Assembly: GCA_031549345.1 (NCBI GenBank)
Contig: JAVBPY010000012.1
Span: forward strand, 1 to 64,000
Direction of reading: 5' to 3'
DNA length: 64,000 nucleotides
Origin: CASFRF01 sp031549345
Lineage (GTDB): Bacteria > Verrucomicrobiota > Lentisphaeria > Victivallales > Victivallaceae
Position numbers and translations under genes: made by a program. Position 1 is the stretch's first letter, and each line of letters starts with the position of its first letter. Of this stretch, positions 6,806 to 16,274 are shown in pieces. A model generated the notes under the pieces. It worked only from the letters and a program-made list of their open reading frames with translations. It was not told the DNA's origin and did not search any database.

Positions 6806-9800
6806 ATGTTTTTCAAGTCCACACTCCTTGCCGCGCTGGTCGTTGCGGCTCCGCTTACCGGCGCGGCGGAGACGCTGGTGTTGCGCGGTTACGGCTCCGT
6901 TGCCGCCGATTTTGCTCCCGGTAGGGCGACATTCCGTTGCGAATCGCCGGAAAAGGCGGATATCCTCTACGCCAAGTTGTACAACGACCTCACACGGATG
7001 GGGACGGAGGCTCCGGCGGAGCTTAAACAGGGGAATGTTCCCGTGCTACGCTTCGGCTCCGGCCGTGTGGCGGTAATCGGACGCGATGGCAACACCGTGG
7101 TGGTCTTGGACGAAGTTTCCCCGGAGGCCGCCAAACTGGCCTTCCCGGAACGGAAGCCGTACCCGGTTCACTTCGACTACTACGATTTGCGGGCGCTCAA
7201 ATTCTACAAGGCGTCGATGTCGTCGCTTCTGGGGCGCGGACTCGAAACCCACTGGCCGTTTGCGAAAAAGCACCATGTGGAGGGATTTGTGGTACATACC
7301 GGTTTTGCGCCGGAGCTCACGCCAGCGCCGGGGATCATCAACTTCACCGCAACCGATTATGCGCTGGAAGACGCGCGCAAGCACGGCGGGCTGGTCACGC
7401 TCTGCGGAACCTTCGGCGGCGGGCTCCCGTTGTGGCTCTACAACGATGCGCCGGAGAATACCGCCAAAGTCCAGCGTTCGACCATTGTTACCGAGTGGCA
7501 GCACGGTGTGGAGGCCGGGAGCTACGAGGGCTACGGGCCCGGGTACGCACCGGAAAAATCGCCGCTTCGCGCCCACCAGAAGCTGGTTATGGAACGCTAC
7601 AGGAATCACCCGAATCTCGGCGGCTGGCAACTTTACCGCGGTGCGCCGATAGGCGACCAGCTCGGTATGGGGATGGGCGGTGTGCTTTGGGACGACTCTT
7701 TGGGCGCGAAGAAAATGTTCGCCGCATTCCTGCGCGAACGCTATAAAACACAGGAAGAGCTGAACCGCGCCTGGCAGACCAAAGCGTTTACTTTTGAACG
7801 CGCGGCTGAGGCGCAGCTGATGGATCTGATCGGCGCGGATTACGAGTGCGACCGGTTGCTTTTGAGTGATCGCGAATGGGAGTGGCGCTTGACGCCGGAA
7901 GGGGGAAACGAACAACCACCGGTTGCCGACGGCAAGCCGTGGGTCAAACTCCGCTTGGCTCCATCGCAACGAGCGCAGTACCTCGACGCCGGGTCGGCCT
8001 ATTATCGGTTGCTTCTCGATGCGCCGGAGTTTTTGAAGGCATGGCGTGATAAAACGCTCCACCTTAAGGCGGCGGTCTACGGGTACGACAGCTCTTGCCT
8101 GGTGGCGTGGGTGAATGGGAAATTCTTCAAGGGCAAGCCGGTCGGCTCCCATGACACGAAGCTCACCGGGATCGAGATTCCGGCGGGAGCCTTCAAGGGC
8201 GACGGCAGCGACGAAATCGTCCTCCAGACGCCGAGCGGACGCCACCGCGGCGATGGCCGTATTCACGGACCCATCTCGCTCTCTCCAAACCCGGCGGAGA
8301 ATTTTCCCTACCGCGACGCTGGCGTCAACGCCCGTTACCGCGACCTTAAGGATTTCCAGATCGATGCGCTGATCCGCCGGAATCTGGACATGTACCGGTA
8401 CGCGCGGAATCTCGATCCTGACCGTCCGCTCTCCATCTCCGGCGCGGACGCTCCGATCCTTGGGGCGCTTGCGCCTTACCTCGCGCGGAACGGCGTGGCG
8501 ATCCAGAGCACTTCGATCGATGCGTTTTATTGGCCGCAATTCCCGGATTGGGGGCGGCTCCACGGATTCCATTTTGTCGGTGAATCGAGCCAGCCCCTCC
8601 GGAAAGAGAATTTCGACCGGGTGTTGGGACAACAGTTCTACATGGGTACCTCGGCGACTGCGATTTTCATGGATATCGAGCAGTATATGAAACTGGAGGA
8701 GGAAACGCAGCTGATGTCCGGCCGTGCGCCCTTGCTGCGATTGCTCGGCAAATACATGCCGGAGATTGGCGATATCGGCATTTTGACCACCGCCCAAACC
8801 TACCAGGCGGGCGGAATCGCGCCGTGGAACTGGAACCTCGGCCGCGGCGAGCTCCAATCCAGCCATTTCCCGAGCTGCATGATCACGGAAAAGGAGCTCG
8901 AAAGCGGCCTCGCTTCCCGCTTCCGGGTGATCATTGACGCGAGCGATGTGATGGCTCCGGAAACCGTTGCGGCGATCGGCCGCTACATCGAAGCCGGCGG
9001 CACTTTTATTGCCACGCCAGCGAGCGGACGGCACACTATGCTTGAGCAGAACGCCCGTCCATTGGCGAAAATTTCCGGCTTCCGCGCCGAGGATGGCGCC
9101 ATGACCGGCAGCATCAAGTTTTCGGAAAAAGAAGATGTTTTTCCCGCATGGCGCGGCAAAACATTCAACGGCGCCGGGAACGCGCTGGACTGGAAATCCA
9201 ATCCGGCCTCGGTCGGCTGCCGACTCACGCCGCTGCGGTTGGATGCCGAAGTTGTGGCGAGCTGGCCGGATGGTTCGGCGGCGGTCGGTGTCCGAAAGCT
9301 CGGCAAAGGAAAAATTATCACATTGGGCAGCGGATTTTTCCGCGACGCCCGCGATATTGCTGGCGTATGGTTGCCGAGCAAGCGCAATGAGCTCCAAGAA
9401 GCATTCTTCACGCAACTTGGCGTGGAGCGCCGCGCCACGGCGGAAAGCGAACGGATCTGGGTACGTGCGGCCATCGCCAAAAATGGGCTTGAAGAGTGGA
9501 TCGTCGCCGCCAACGTCGCCCCCGCGACAGAGGCGAAGCCGGAAATTGTAACGGCGATTCACTTTCGCCCGGAAATCATGCCGCTCAAGGTTCGCGACGC
9601 TGTTACGGGCAAAGAGGTTGTGTTCAGCCGCAACGTAAATGGCTCGATCACGATTCCGGAACTCCGTTTTGCTCAACACGAAACACGGATTTTTGCTCTG
9701 ACCCGTCCCGTCGCGGCCGCTGAAGCGCTGAAAACATGGTGGGCTGAAAAGAAGCATTATATGCAGATGACCCCTCCGGCGCACGAGCCCGATCCCGCGC

Positions 9801-10687
9801 CGTTGCCGGAAACGGTTCTGAATTTCGACCGCTGGCAGTTCAAAGCCGATCCCGACAACGCCATCGGCTCCACGGAGGTGTGGCTACATCCCGGATTTGC
9901 CGCCGAAGACTGGCGCGAAACCGCGCCCGGGAGCTGGAAAGTGCTCCGGAACGATCTGGCCGATTACAAAGGAACGGCGCTCTACCGCCGCGTCTTCCAG
10001 TTGCCCAAAGCATGGAACGGCCGCACGGTCGCGTTCTATTTCTACACCCGCAGCGCGATTCAGGACAAGGCCGAATTTTACCTCAATGGAAAGAAGTTCC
10101 TTGAATTCGACCGCAGCAAACAGCACAATGAACTCCATGGATTGCGCGGCGAAGTGATCACGGAACTTCTGAATCAGAATGGAGAAAATGTTCTGGCTGT
10201 TAAGGTTACCGGTGGATCGACGGTGCTTGCGGGGGTTTTGGACAACCTCTACTGTGCCATCGATCGCCGCTTTGAGCCGTCGATCAACCTCAATGGAGAT
10301 TGGAACGCATTCAACGCCGATCTCCTCACCTCCGAGCTCATCAAAGTTCCGGCCGACCGAGTTCGCGCCCGGTATTTGCAACGGACTTTCGCGGTCCCCG
10401 CCGAGTGGAAGGGAAAACGGATTTTCCTGCGTCTTGAAACGCCGGAAATCAACATCTCCTCGGCCGTCATCAACAATCGTGGAAAAGGCCTTAACGGCGC
10501 ATTCCCGCCCTTCGGGAACCGGACGGAGATCAATATCTCCGATTTTGTCCGTCCCGGCGAAACCAACACCATCGAGCTTTGGCACCGCCACACGATTCCA
10601 ACGAACTGGATCGGCTTGCAATGGAAATGGCCGAAGGAGAGCAACATCAGTGTAAGCAATATAACCATCGGCGTCAGCGCCGATTAG
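6806..10687 (+). CDS. Large secreted GH42/GH35-like glycosidase-fold protein with galactose-binding modules
   Basis: This 1293-aa protein has a signal peptide (cleavage near residue 20, GAA-ET) and a GGGAG ribosome site. Readable parts are an N-terminal domain (~25-115); first half of a (beta/alpha)8 glycosidase-like barrel (~130-345) including YRNHPNLGGWQ; an inserted jelly-roll (~350-490, with VAWVNGKFFKG); the rest of the barrel (~500-640) with HFVGESSQP, where E593 could be the nucleophile; a class I glutamine-amidotransferase-like domain (~650-800, FRVIIDASDVMAPETVAAIGRYIEAGGTF split around the strand); and two C-terminal galactose-binding-like domains (~1015-1135, 1150-1290). In related glycosidases the GWQ strand is followed by Asn-Glu, the acid/base; here W274-Q275 is followed by LYRG. 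Either the acid/base lies elsewhere or this is a non-canonical enzyme. A beta-galactosidase-like role is a guess. Confidence 0.65.
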   Translation: MFFKSTLLAALVVAAPLTGAAETLVLRGYGSVAADFAPGRATFRCESPEKADILYAKLYNDLTRMGTEAPAELKQGNVPVLRFGSGRVAVIGRDGNTVVVLDEVSPEAAKLAFPERKPYPVHFDYYDLRALKFYKASMSSLLGRGLETHWPFAKKHHVEGFVVHTGFAPELTPAPGIINFTATDYALEDARKHGGLVTLCGTFGGGLPLWLYNDAPENTAKVQRSTIVTEWQHGVEAGSYEGYGPGYAPEKSPLRAHQKLVMERYRNHPNLGGWQLYRGAPIGDQLGMGMGGVLWDDSLGAKKMFAAFLRERYKTQEELNRAWQTKAFTFERAAEAQLMDLIGADYECDRLLLSDREWEWRLTPEGGNEQPPVADGKPWVKLRLAPSQRAQYLDAGSAYYRLLLDAPEFLKAWRDKTLHLKAAVYGYDSSCLVAWVNGKFFKGKPVGSHDTKLTGIEIPAGAFKGDGSDEIVLQTPSGRHRGDGRIHGPISLSPNPAENFPYRDAGVNARYRDLKDFQIDALIRRNLDMYRYARNLDPDRPLSISGADAPILGALAPYLARNGVAIQSTSIDAFYWPQFPDWGRLHGFHFVGESSQPLRKENFDRVLGQQFYMGTSATAIFMDIEQYMKLEEETQLMSGRAPLLRLLGKYMPEIGDIGILTTAQTYQAGGIAPWNWNLGRGELQSSHFPSCMITEKELESGLASRFRVIIDASDVMAPETVAAIGRYIEAGGTFIATPASGRHTMLEQNARPLAKISGFRAEDGAMTGSIKFSEKEDVFPAWRGKTFNGAGNALDWKSNPASVGCRLTPLRLDAEVVASWPDGSAAVGVRKLGKGKIITLGSGFFRDARDIAGVWLPSKRNELQEAFFTQLGVERRATAESERIWVRAAIAKNGLEEWIVAANVAPATEAKPEIVTAIHFRPEIMPLKVRDAVTGKEVVFSRNVNGSITIPELRFAQHETRIFALTRPVAAAEALKTWWAEKKHYMQMTPPAHEPDPAPLPETVLNFDRWQFKADPDNAIGSTEVWLHPGFAAEDWRETAPGSWKVLRNDLADYKGTALYRRVFQLPKAWNGRTVAFYFYTRSAIQDKAEFYLNGKKFLEFDRSKQHNELHGLRGEVITELLNQNGENVLAVKVTGGSTVLAGVLDNLYCAIDRRFEPSINLNGDWNAFNADLLTSELIKVPADRVRARYLQRTFAVPAEWKGKRIFLRLETPEINISSAVINNRGKGLNGAFPPFGNRTEINISDFVRPGETNTIELWHRHTIPTNWIGLQWKWPKESNISVSNITIGVSAD

Positions 10688-10712
10688 TATGCAATACGAA
10701 TTGGGAGATGCC

Positions 10713-12716
10713 ATGGCATTCGATTTTTCACAGATGCCGCCGCGGGCGGCGAAAGGGATTCCGGCGCAGAGGATTACGTTGAGCGGGGGGCGGACTGCTG
10801 TGGATTTGGCTCCGCATGGCGGATTGGCGGCGGTGCGTTACATGGGCCCGGCGGGTCTTGGGGGGAGGGAACTGTTTCACGCCGACTTGATTTCGGCATG
10901 GACGCAGTTATTCCGTCCGTACGCCGTATTGGAGAAACGCGAACAATACTTTCTTGAATTTACCGACAGCGCGTTTTATCCGTTCGGGTACGACAGTCGT
11001 TGCGAGTTGGGCGGCGTCTGGTTCCGCCATCGGTTCACGGTGGTGAACGACGGGTTGATCTTTGAGCTGGAGCGTGAGGACGGCGGCCCGTTTTCGCTGA
11101 TGCTGGGGCTGACGTGCGCTTCCGCATTGACGCACCGCCCAGGGCGGACGTGGAAGCGCGCGGAATCGGATGGTTCCGTGGCTGTGATGCGCTGCGCGGA
11201 TAACGGCGTTGAAACGGCGATTTTTATTGGCGGCGAGGAGCCGCTGCGGCACAGGGCCACCGGGCAGGATATCCAGAAAGACTATTTTACCGTGGCCGCA
11301 CGGAATGGGTGCGCCGCGTTGGCGGTGGGCTTTGGGGGGAGGGTGGAACACTTGCAAAAATGTGCGGACGCGGAGCGGGCGCGGTATCGCGCATCGGCGG
11401 CGACGCGCCTGCGGAGTCCGGAATTGGTGCTCGACGGCTTTGTTCACGATTTCCCGGAGGTACTGAAAAGTCTTGCCGTACGCGACATCCCGGGCGCGGT
11501 CTGCGCCTCGAACACCGGCTACTGGGTATGGGGATGGGACAGCATGGTGCACTCCGACGCGATGATGCTCGCCGGCATGCGCGGCGAAATGCTGCGGCGC
11601 CTGCGGTATTACCGCGACACCGCCGACCCTGTGGATGGAATTTTTCATGCGATCGATACGGGGGGCAAGGTTATTTGCAGTATGGCCCCCGCTGCGCAGA
11701 CGATTTACTGCATTATGCTCTACAACGCGTGGCTCTTCGGTCGCGACGCTGAAAGCTTGCGCGAATTCTATCCCTTTTCCGCGCGATTGCTTGACCGCGC
11801 CCGGCAGGATGTTGTGGGGGAAAGCGAGCTTTGCAAAGGGTTGAGCCTCTACCCGGACTTCCCCGCCGACCTTGGCCAGGACGGGGAGGATATCAGCAGC
11901 TTCAACAACTCGATTTTGTTTCAGGCGGCGCGCGGCATGGCTGTGCTTGCCCGGCAATTCGGCGAAAAGGACGACGCAACGCGTTTCGACGCTTTCGCCG
12001 ATGGCGTGAGGGCAGGGTTCCGGCGTTATCTCTATGATCCCCGGGAACACTATTTCTACGACTCGATCTCGGTGCGCGATTTTTCGCCGCGGGGCTATTA
12101 TCCGCTTTATGCGGTACTGTATTTGACCTCCTTCGCCGATGAATTGGTCGAAGGAATCGAGGAGGATGTGGCAAAATACATGCTTGAAACCTTCACCGAG
12201 CGATCGGGTGTCGCGATGTTCGGCCGTAAGTACCCGATTTTCTACTCCGACGGCAACCAGCTTGGGATGTACAGCACCGTGATCGAGGGTTTCTACCGCC
12301 GGATGGTGCGTCGTTTAAACGTTCCCGACACTTTGTTGCCGATTATCCGCAACGACTGGTCGCGCCTCGAACTCTCCGAGGCAAACAGCTGCGAGGCGAT
12401 CAATATGCGCCTTACCACCGACCACCCCGGCAAAAAACAAATGTACGCCGCCGTCAGCTATTACTCGCTGATTTTCGGCGTCTTCTGCGGCCTCGAATTC
12501 TCGCCGGAAACCCTCCGGGTGCGTCCGCCGACCCGCGCGCAGGAAGGGTGGGCGATCACCGGGCTCCCGGTTGGGGAGGGGGCGCTTGACGTTTGCTGGC
12601 GTGGTATCGGGAGCAGGATCGCACGCCTTGAGCTCGATGGTCGAATGGTTTGCGAGGTTCCGATTGCCGTGTTGAGCACAGGATTGCACTCGCTGATCGT
12701 TTTTCTCGCAGATTGA
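10713..12716 (+). CDS. Cytoplasmic six-hairpin ((alpha/alpha)6) glycosidase-like protein
   Basis: I start this 667-aa protein at ATG 10713, placed 5 bases after GGGAG (10703-10707); the ATG at 10689 lacks a site. There is no signal peptide. Residues ~15-220 are a beta-sandwich as in GH63/GH78/GH95-type enzymes. From ~250 onward is an (alpha/alpha)6 toroid with NTGYWVWGWDSMVHSDAMMLAG (cut here for reading as GYWVWGWDS and HSDAMM), FHAIDTGG, YPDFPADLGQDGEDISSFNNS (acidic loop, likely catalytic region) and SDGNQLGMYSTVIEGF. The exact GH family and sugar are not decidable by eye. It is the last gene of the regulator-led operon, so it probably finishes hydrolysis of imported oligosaccharides inside the cell. 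Confidence 0.7.
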   Translation: MAFDFSQMPPRAAKGIPAQRITLSGGRTAVDLAPHGGLAAVRYMGPAGLGGRELFHADLISAWTQLFRPYAVLEKREQYFLEFTDSAFYPFGYDSRCELGGVWFRHRFTVVNDGLIFELEREDGGPFSLMLGLTCASALTHRPGRTWKRAESDGSVAVMRCADNGVETAIFIGGEEPLRHRATGQDIQKDYFTVAARNGCAALAVGFGGRVEHLQKCADAERARYRASAATRLRSPELVLDGFVHDFPEVLKSLAVRDIPGAVCASNTGYWVWGWDSMVHSDAMMLAGMRGEMLRRLRYYRDTADPVDGIFHAIDTGGKVICSMAPAAQTIYCIMLYNAWLFGRDAESLREFYPFSARLLDRARQDVVGESELCKGLSLYPDFPADLGQDGEDISSFNNSILFQAARGMAVLARQFGEKDDATRFDAFADGVRAGFRRYLYDPREHYFYDSISVRDFSPRGYYPLYAVLYLTSFADELVEGIEEDVAKYMLETFTERSGVAMFGRKYPIFYSDGNQLGMYSTVIEGFYRRMVRRLNVPDTLLPIIRNDWSRLELSEANSCEAINMRLTTDHPGKKQMYAAVSYYSLIFGVFCGLEFSPETLRVRPPTRAQEGWAITGLPVGEGALDVCWRGIGSRIARLELDGRMVCEVPIAVLSTGLHSLIVFLAD

Positions 12717-12718
12717 AG

Positions 12719-12752
12719 ATTCCCCGGGGAAGTTTTTTTCCCAAGACGATTC
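12719..12752. terminator. Possible weak terminator between convergent genes
   Basis: The palindrome TTCCCCGGGGAA is followed on the + strand by GTTTTTTT. The stem is only about four base pairs once a loop is allowed, so this is a weak candidate for ending the glycan operon before the converging M50 gene. Confidence 0.35.
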
Positions 12753-12753
12753 G

Positions 12754-14865
12754 TTAAAAACTCAACTCGCGGCGGAGAATTTGCATGATGCTCCGGCCGA
12801 GGTTGCCCAGGATCGAGGAATATTTGCGCATGCGCGCCGCGCCTGTGCGGCCGATGGCGAGATCGGTGCCGGAGGAAAACTCAAGTTCGATTTCGTAGTA
12901 CGCTTCCAGCGGGCGGAACAAGCCGCGATCGTCCACCACCCCGTTCAGCGGACCGCCGTACACATTCAGGAGGGGGGAGGAGGCGGGGACGGCGGCCATG
13001 GGTTTGATGCGCGTTACTTTACCCGGAACGCTTTTAATTTCACGCGCAAGGGTAAGTGTTACCGCGTCGCCGGGGGCGATGAATTTGACCTCTTGCTCCG
13101 GGAGGTACGCCACGGCGCAGGGGGTGCCCTGCTGCTGCACTTCGCCGATGAGTTCGCCGTATCGCAGGAGGCGGCCGCGCAGGAGATGGCGATCGTGGAG
13201 GACAAAACGGCCGTCGGCGGGACTGGCGAATGTAAGCTGGCGGATTTTACGCTGCTGCTCTTCCAGGTCCGCTTTTGTCCGGGCAAGCTGTTCCTGGAAC
13301 ACCGGAATGGCACCGAGGCGTTCCGGATCGCGCCGCACCTGGTCGAGCGCTTCCTGGTCGATGCGGAGTTCCAACTCTTTTTTTTGCCGCTCGTACTCGA
13401 ATTGCGGATTTTCAAGCCGGAAGAGGATTTCTCCGGCTTTTACCATGCTCCCATCCGGCGGCGGGAGTTCCTGCAAAGTTCCGCTCAAGGGTGTATAAAT
13501 CAACTGGGATTGGGCGGGCTTGATTTCGCAGGGGGCGCTGATTTGCCACGGGAGCGGGAGCGCCAAAAGGAGCAAAAGCGCCGCCGCGCCGGTCAAAGAC
13601 CACAATGCCCGCGTTTTTTTCATGGAGGCGCGATTTTTCACCAGAAATTTCCCTTCGTCCCAGATCGGTTTGGCAATCATTAAATATACTTCCAAAATCA
13701 GCAGAATGATACCCACCGCTTTGGTAAAACTGAAATAAACCAACAGAATGATCGAAAAGTAAAGGAAAATACGGTAGATGAATGCCGATATCCCGTAGAC
13801 GCAGAGCATGATGCGTTTCCACCCCTTCGCCGGGTCCGGGGGGACTCGCATTCCGAAAAGGTGCTTCCGCCAGAGGCTCTGCACCAGCGATATGCTCCGC
13901 TTCTGGAGATTGTCGATGCCCAGGAAATCCATGAGCATGTAATACCCGTCGTACCGGATGAAGGGATTCCCGTTGATTAACAAGGTGTTGATGATGCTCA
14001 CCGCGAAAAGGTAGTATGCCATCGAATGCGCCGCCCCCGGCGCGGTGTTCGCCCACACCAATGCGGCGACGCCGCCGATGAGGAGTTCGCTCCCGATTCC
14101 CGCCCCGTCGATCAGGAATCGTTTGCGCCGGTCGGCAAGGCGCCAGGAGTCGGTTACATCCGTGTAAAAGCGGGGGATGAAAAACACGAATGCGATCCCC
14201 ATGCGCCGCACCCGGCACCCGTAATGGCGCGCCGTGTACGCGTGGGCGAATTCGTGCACCAGTTTGATGACGACGACCGCGAGCGAATAGCGCAACAGCC
14301 CCTGCAGCGTCATGGATTCCATGAATGCGGAGGTGAACTTGTAAAAATTCACCAGCAAAAACAAATAACCCACCCCCGATACGATTTTTAAAAGGAGCAA
14401 CGTCCAGCGGTTGAAGATCAACCGTACCGTTTCCAGCGTGGCGACCAGGAAACGATCCGGCGATAAAAGGGGAATGCGGAAAAACAAATAGGTTGCCAGC
14501 AGGAGGTGCCAGAACATTTCTTTCTTGCGTTTCCGGGCCGCGATCACACGTTGTTCGGTTGTTCCGTAGACAACTCGCGTCAACCCGGACTGTTGAAGAA
14601 AGAGGAGGAGTTCGGCGACTTTTTTGCGCTCGACACGCAATCCCGAGTTTTGGAGAAGCGCCAGAAAATCTCCCATCTCCATGTCGTGCGTGAGGCGGCG
14701 GATGATTTCGTACTCCGTTTCCGGGATACGAAAGTATGCGCCGGAAACCGGGTCGTGAATCACCCGCGTCGGCTTCCCGTATTCATCGGGTCCGCCGGGG
14801 AAAAGCGTCAGGTCGGCGCGCAGCGAACCTGTGCGGGGCTCGTTTTTGAGCGCTTCCTCGGTCAT
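12754..14865 (-). CDS. M50 (site-2-type) membrane metalloprotease with RRE-like N-terminus and HlyD-like C-terminus
   Basis: This 703-aa protein has three parts. Residues ~30-100 (VIHDPVSGAYFRIPETEYEI ... ELLLFLQQSGL) resemble a PqqD-like winged helix, the peptide-recognition fold (RRE) of RiPP systems. Residues ~115-445 hold several membrane segments with the zinc motif HEFAH (H204, E205, H208) and NPFIRYDGYY (N300-Y309), whose Asp306 matches the third ligand of M50 enzymes of the 'peptide zinc metalloprotease' type. Residues ~455-690 are a HlyD-type barrel-sandwich/hairpin domain (LSGTLQELPPPDGSMVKAGE; ASPADGRFVL). It overlaps the upstream HlyD gene by ATGA. Such proteins process or help export peptides; no ABC transporter or peptide precursor is visible next to it. 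Confidence 0.82.
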   Translation of the reverse strand: MTEEALKNEPRTGSLRADLTLFPGGPDEYGKPTRVIHDPVSGAYFRIPETEYEIIRRLTHDMEMGDFLALLQNSGLRVERKKVAELLLFLQQSGLTRVVYGTTEQRVIAARKRKKEMFWHLLLATYLFFRIPLLSPDRFLVATLETVRLIFNRWTLLLLKIVSGVGYLFLLVNFYKFTSAFMESMTLQGLLRYSLAVVVIKLVHEFAHAYTARHYGCRVRRMGIAFVFFIPRFYTDVTDSWRLADRRKRFLIDGAGIGSELLIGGVAALVWANTAPGAAHSMAYYLFAVSIINTLLINGNPFIRYDGYYMLMDFLGIDNLQKRSISLVQSLWRKHLFGMRVPPDPAKGWKRIMLCVYGISAFIYRIFLYFSIILLVYFSFTKAVGIILLILEVYLMIAKPIWDEGKFLVKNRASMKKTRALWSLTGAAALLLLLALPLPWQISAPCEIKPAQSQLIYTPLSGTLQELPPPDGSMVKAGEILFRLENPQFEYERQKKELELRIDQEALDQVRRDPERLGAIPVFQEQLARTKADLEEQQRKIRQLTFASPADGRFVLHDRHLLRGRLLRYGELIGEVQQQGTPCAVAYLPEQEVKFIAPGDAVTLTLAREIKSVPGKVTRIKPMAAVPASSPLLNVYGGPLNGVVDDRGLFRPLEAYYEIELEFSSGTDLAIGRTGAARMRKYSSILGNLGRSIMQILRRELSF

Positions 14866-16274
14866 AGCTGGCGGAACCAGAGCACCACGTGGCGGAAAAG
14901 GTAATACCCCAGCGAAACGCGGGGGCCGGAAACACGGGCAATGCCGCGCATTCCATAAAAAAGATTTGCGGAAAGGGGATCGTCCAGCTCGGCCCGGAGA
15001 ACGTAGCAGAAGGTCCGGCGGGGGGTCAAGAGCGGACGCGGAGAGATGGAAACAAGTTTGCCAGGCAGCGGCGATTCCGGGCGCGTGTGGAGATAGAGGG
15101 CAAGTTTTTCCACCGCGTTTAATACCGAAGCGTTCCGTTCGTCCAGCTCGATTTCCGCCGCGAGTTTTCCATCCGCGAGGATTTCGAAGAGGCGCTCTCC
15201 GGCACGGACGGCTTTCCCTTCGAGTTTTTCCGCTTCACCGAGATCCGCCACGCCGTCCGCGGGTGCGAGGAATACGCTTTGGCGGAGGAACCATTCGAAG
15301 TGTTCGATGTCGATTTTCGCTTTGTCGCGCTGAAGTTCCAGAAGACGGACCTGTCCGCGCTTGGCCGGGTCGTTGAAGGCTTGCCGGGCGATTAATTCCA
15401 GTTGGGCCGTGGAGCGGGCGAATTCATTTTTTGCCGCGTTCAGGCTGAACGTGCGTTCCTCCACGTCGAAGCGCAAAATTACATCGCCTTTCTTCACCCG
15501 GTCGCCGCTTCGGACGCGGGCTTCGGCAATGACGCCGTCGAACGGGGCATAGGCGGTAATCTCTGTTTCCGGCAGGACGGTGAATTCCGCGGAGACCGTT
15601 TGCGGAACACGCACCAGAATCGCCGTCGGAATGAATAAGAGCAACAGCAGGAGGAGGAGGCGCGAAGGACGGAACCATTTGCGGCGGTCCATTACTCCGC
15701 GGACCAGCGGCGTGCGGCGTTTGCCAAGGAGCAGCGACAACGACTCCTGATAATTTTCGCGCAACAGTGCGAGCACGGGCGCGGCCATCGCGACAACGTC
15801 CTCGTTATCCAGTTCGATGAGCAGGAGAAATTCGCTCTCCATTTCCGGCGGTAAACCGACGCTGCGCAAAGGGAGTACGAAAATAGCCTTGTCCACCTCC
15901 ATAAGCGCCGCCCATGCGGCGCGCGCCGCTGGATCCGCAGCGAATTTATCGAGGGCTTCGGCATCGAGGAGGGTCGGCGCTTCGATTTTCCGGCAGCTCC
16001 GCAGGAGGTCGCGCACCTGGAGGGTGTATTCGCCGGCCGGGTCCACATGCGGCATGCCGGAAAGGGCGAAAACTTTCAGCGTTCCGCCGCGCAAATCCGC
16101 CAGCGCCGCGCGGTTGTAGGGGAGCGCCAGAACGGAGTTGTTGACGACATGCGCACCCCAACTTGCAAGATCCTGCTTGGCGAATGCTTCATGGCCAAGG
16201 CGTATGACGGCGGAAAGGGCGCCGAGTTTGCCCTTGAGGAATTGCACTTCGCGGTTGGCGGTCGCGTCGCTCAC
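14862..16274 (-). CDS. GAF-like domain / HlyD-family periplasmic adaptor
   Basis: This is a 470-aa protein. Residues 1-200 form a soluble domain whose strands (NNSVLALPYNRAALADLRGG, KAIFVLPLRS, EFLLLIELDNEDV) look GAF-like. A membrane segment follows at ~209-226 (LLLLLLLLFIPTAILVRV). Residues ~230-470 are a HlyD/membrane-fusion-protein periplasmic region with lipoyl-like halves (APFDGVIAEARVRSGDRVKKGDVI; LAPADGVADLGEAEKLEGKAV) around a coiled hairpin (~280-335). The topology implies a cytoplasmic sensor domain linked to a periplasmic adaptor. It overlaps its neighbours on both sides by four bases, so the three proteins are probably made in fixed ratio and form one complex. Confidence 0.8.
   Translation of the reverse strand: MSDATANREVQFLKGKLGALSAVIRLGHEAFAKQDLASWGAHVVNNSVLALPYNRAALADLRGGTLKVFALSGMPHVDPAGEYTLQVRDLLRSCRKIEAPTLLDAEALDKFAADPAARAAWAALMEVDKAIFVLPLRSVGLPPEMESEFLLLIELDNEDVVAMAAPVLALLRENYQESLSLLLGKRRTPLVRGVMDRRKWFRPSRLLLLLLLLFIPTAILVRVPQTVSAEFTVLPETEITAYAPFDGVIAEARVRSGDRVKKGDVILRFDVEERTFSLNAAKNEFARSTAQLELIARQAFNDPAKRGQVRLLELQRDKAKIDIEHFEWFLRQSVFLAPADGVADLGEAEKLEGKAVRAGERLFEILADGKLAAEIELDERNASVLNAVEKLALYLHTRPESPLPGKLVSISPRPLLTPRRTFCYVLRAELDDPLSANLFYGMRGIARVSGPRVSLGYYLFRHVVLWFRQL

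Noticed and set aside
7046..9784. A 912-codon open frame on the minus strand opposite the glycosidase-like gene
   Set aside because: It mirrors the codon bias of the GC-rich + strand gene, has Arg/His-rich low-complexity translation, no start signal and no domain.
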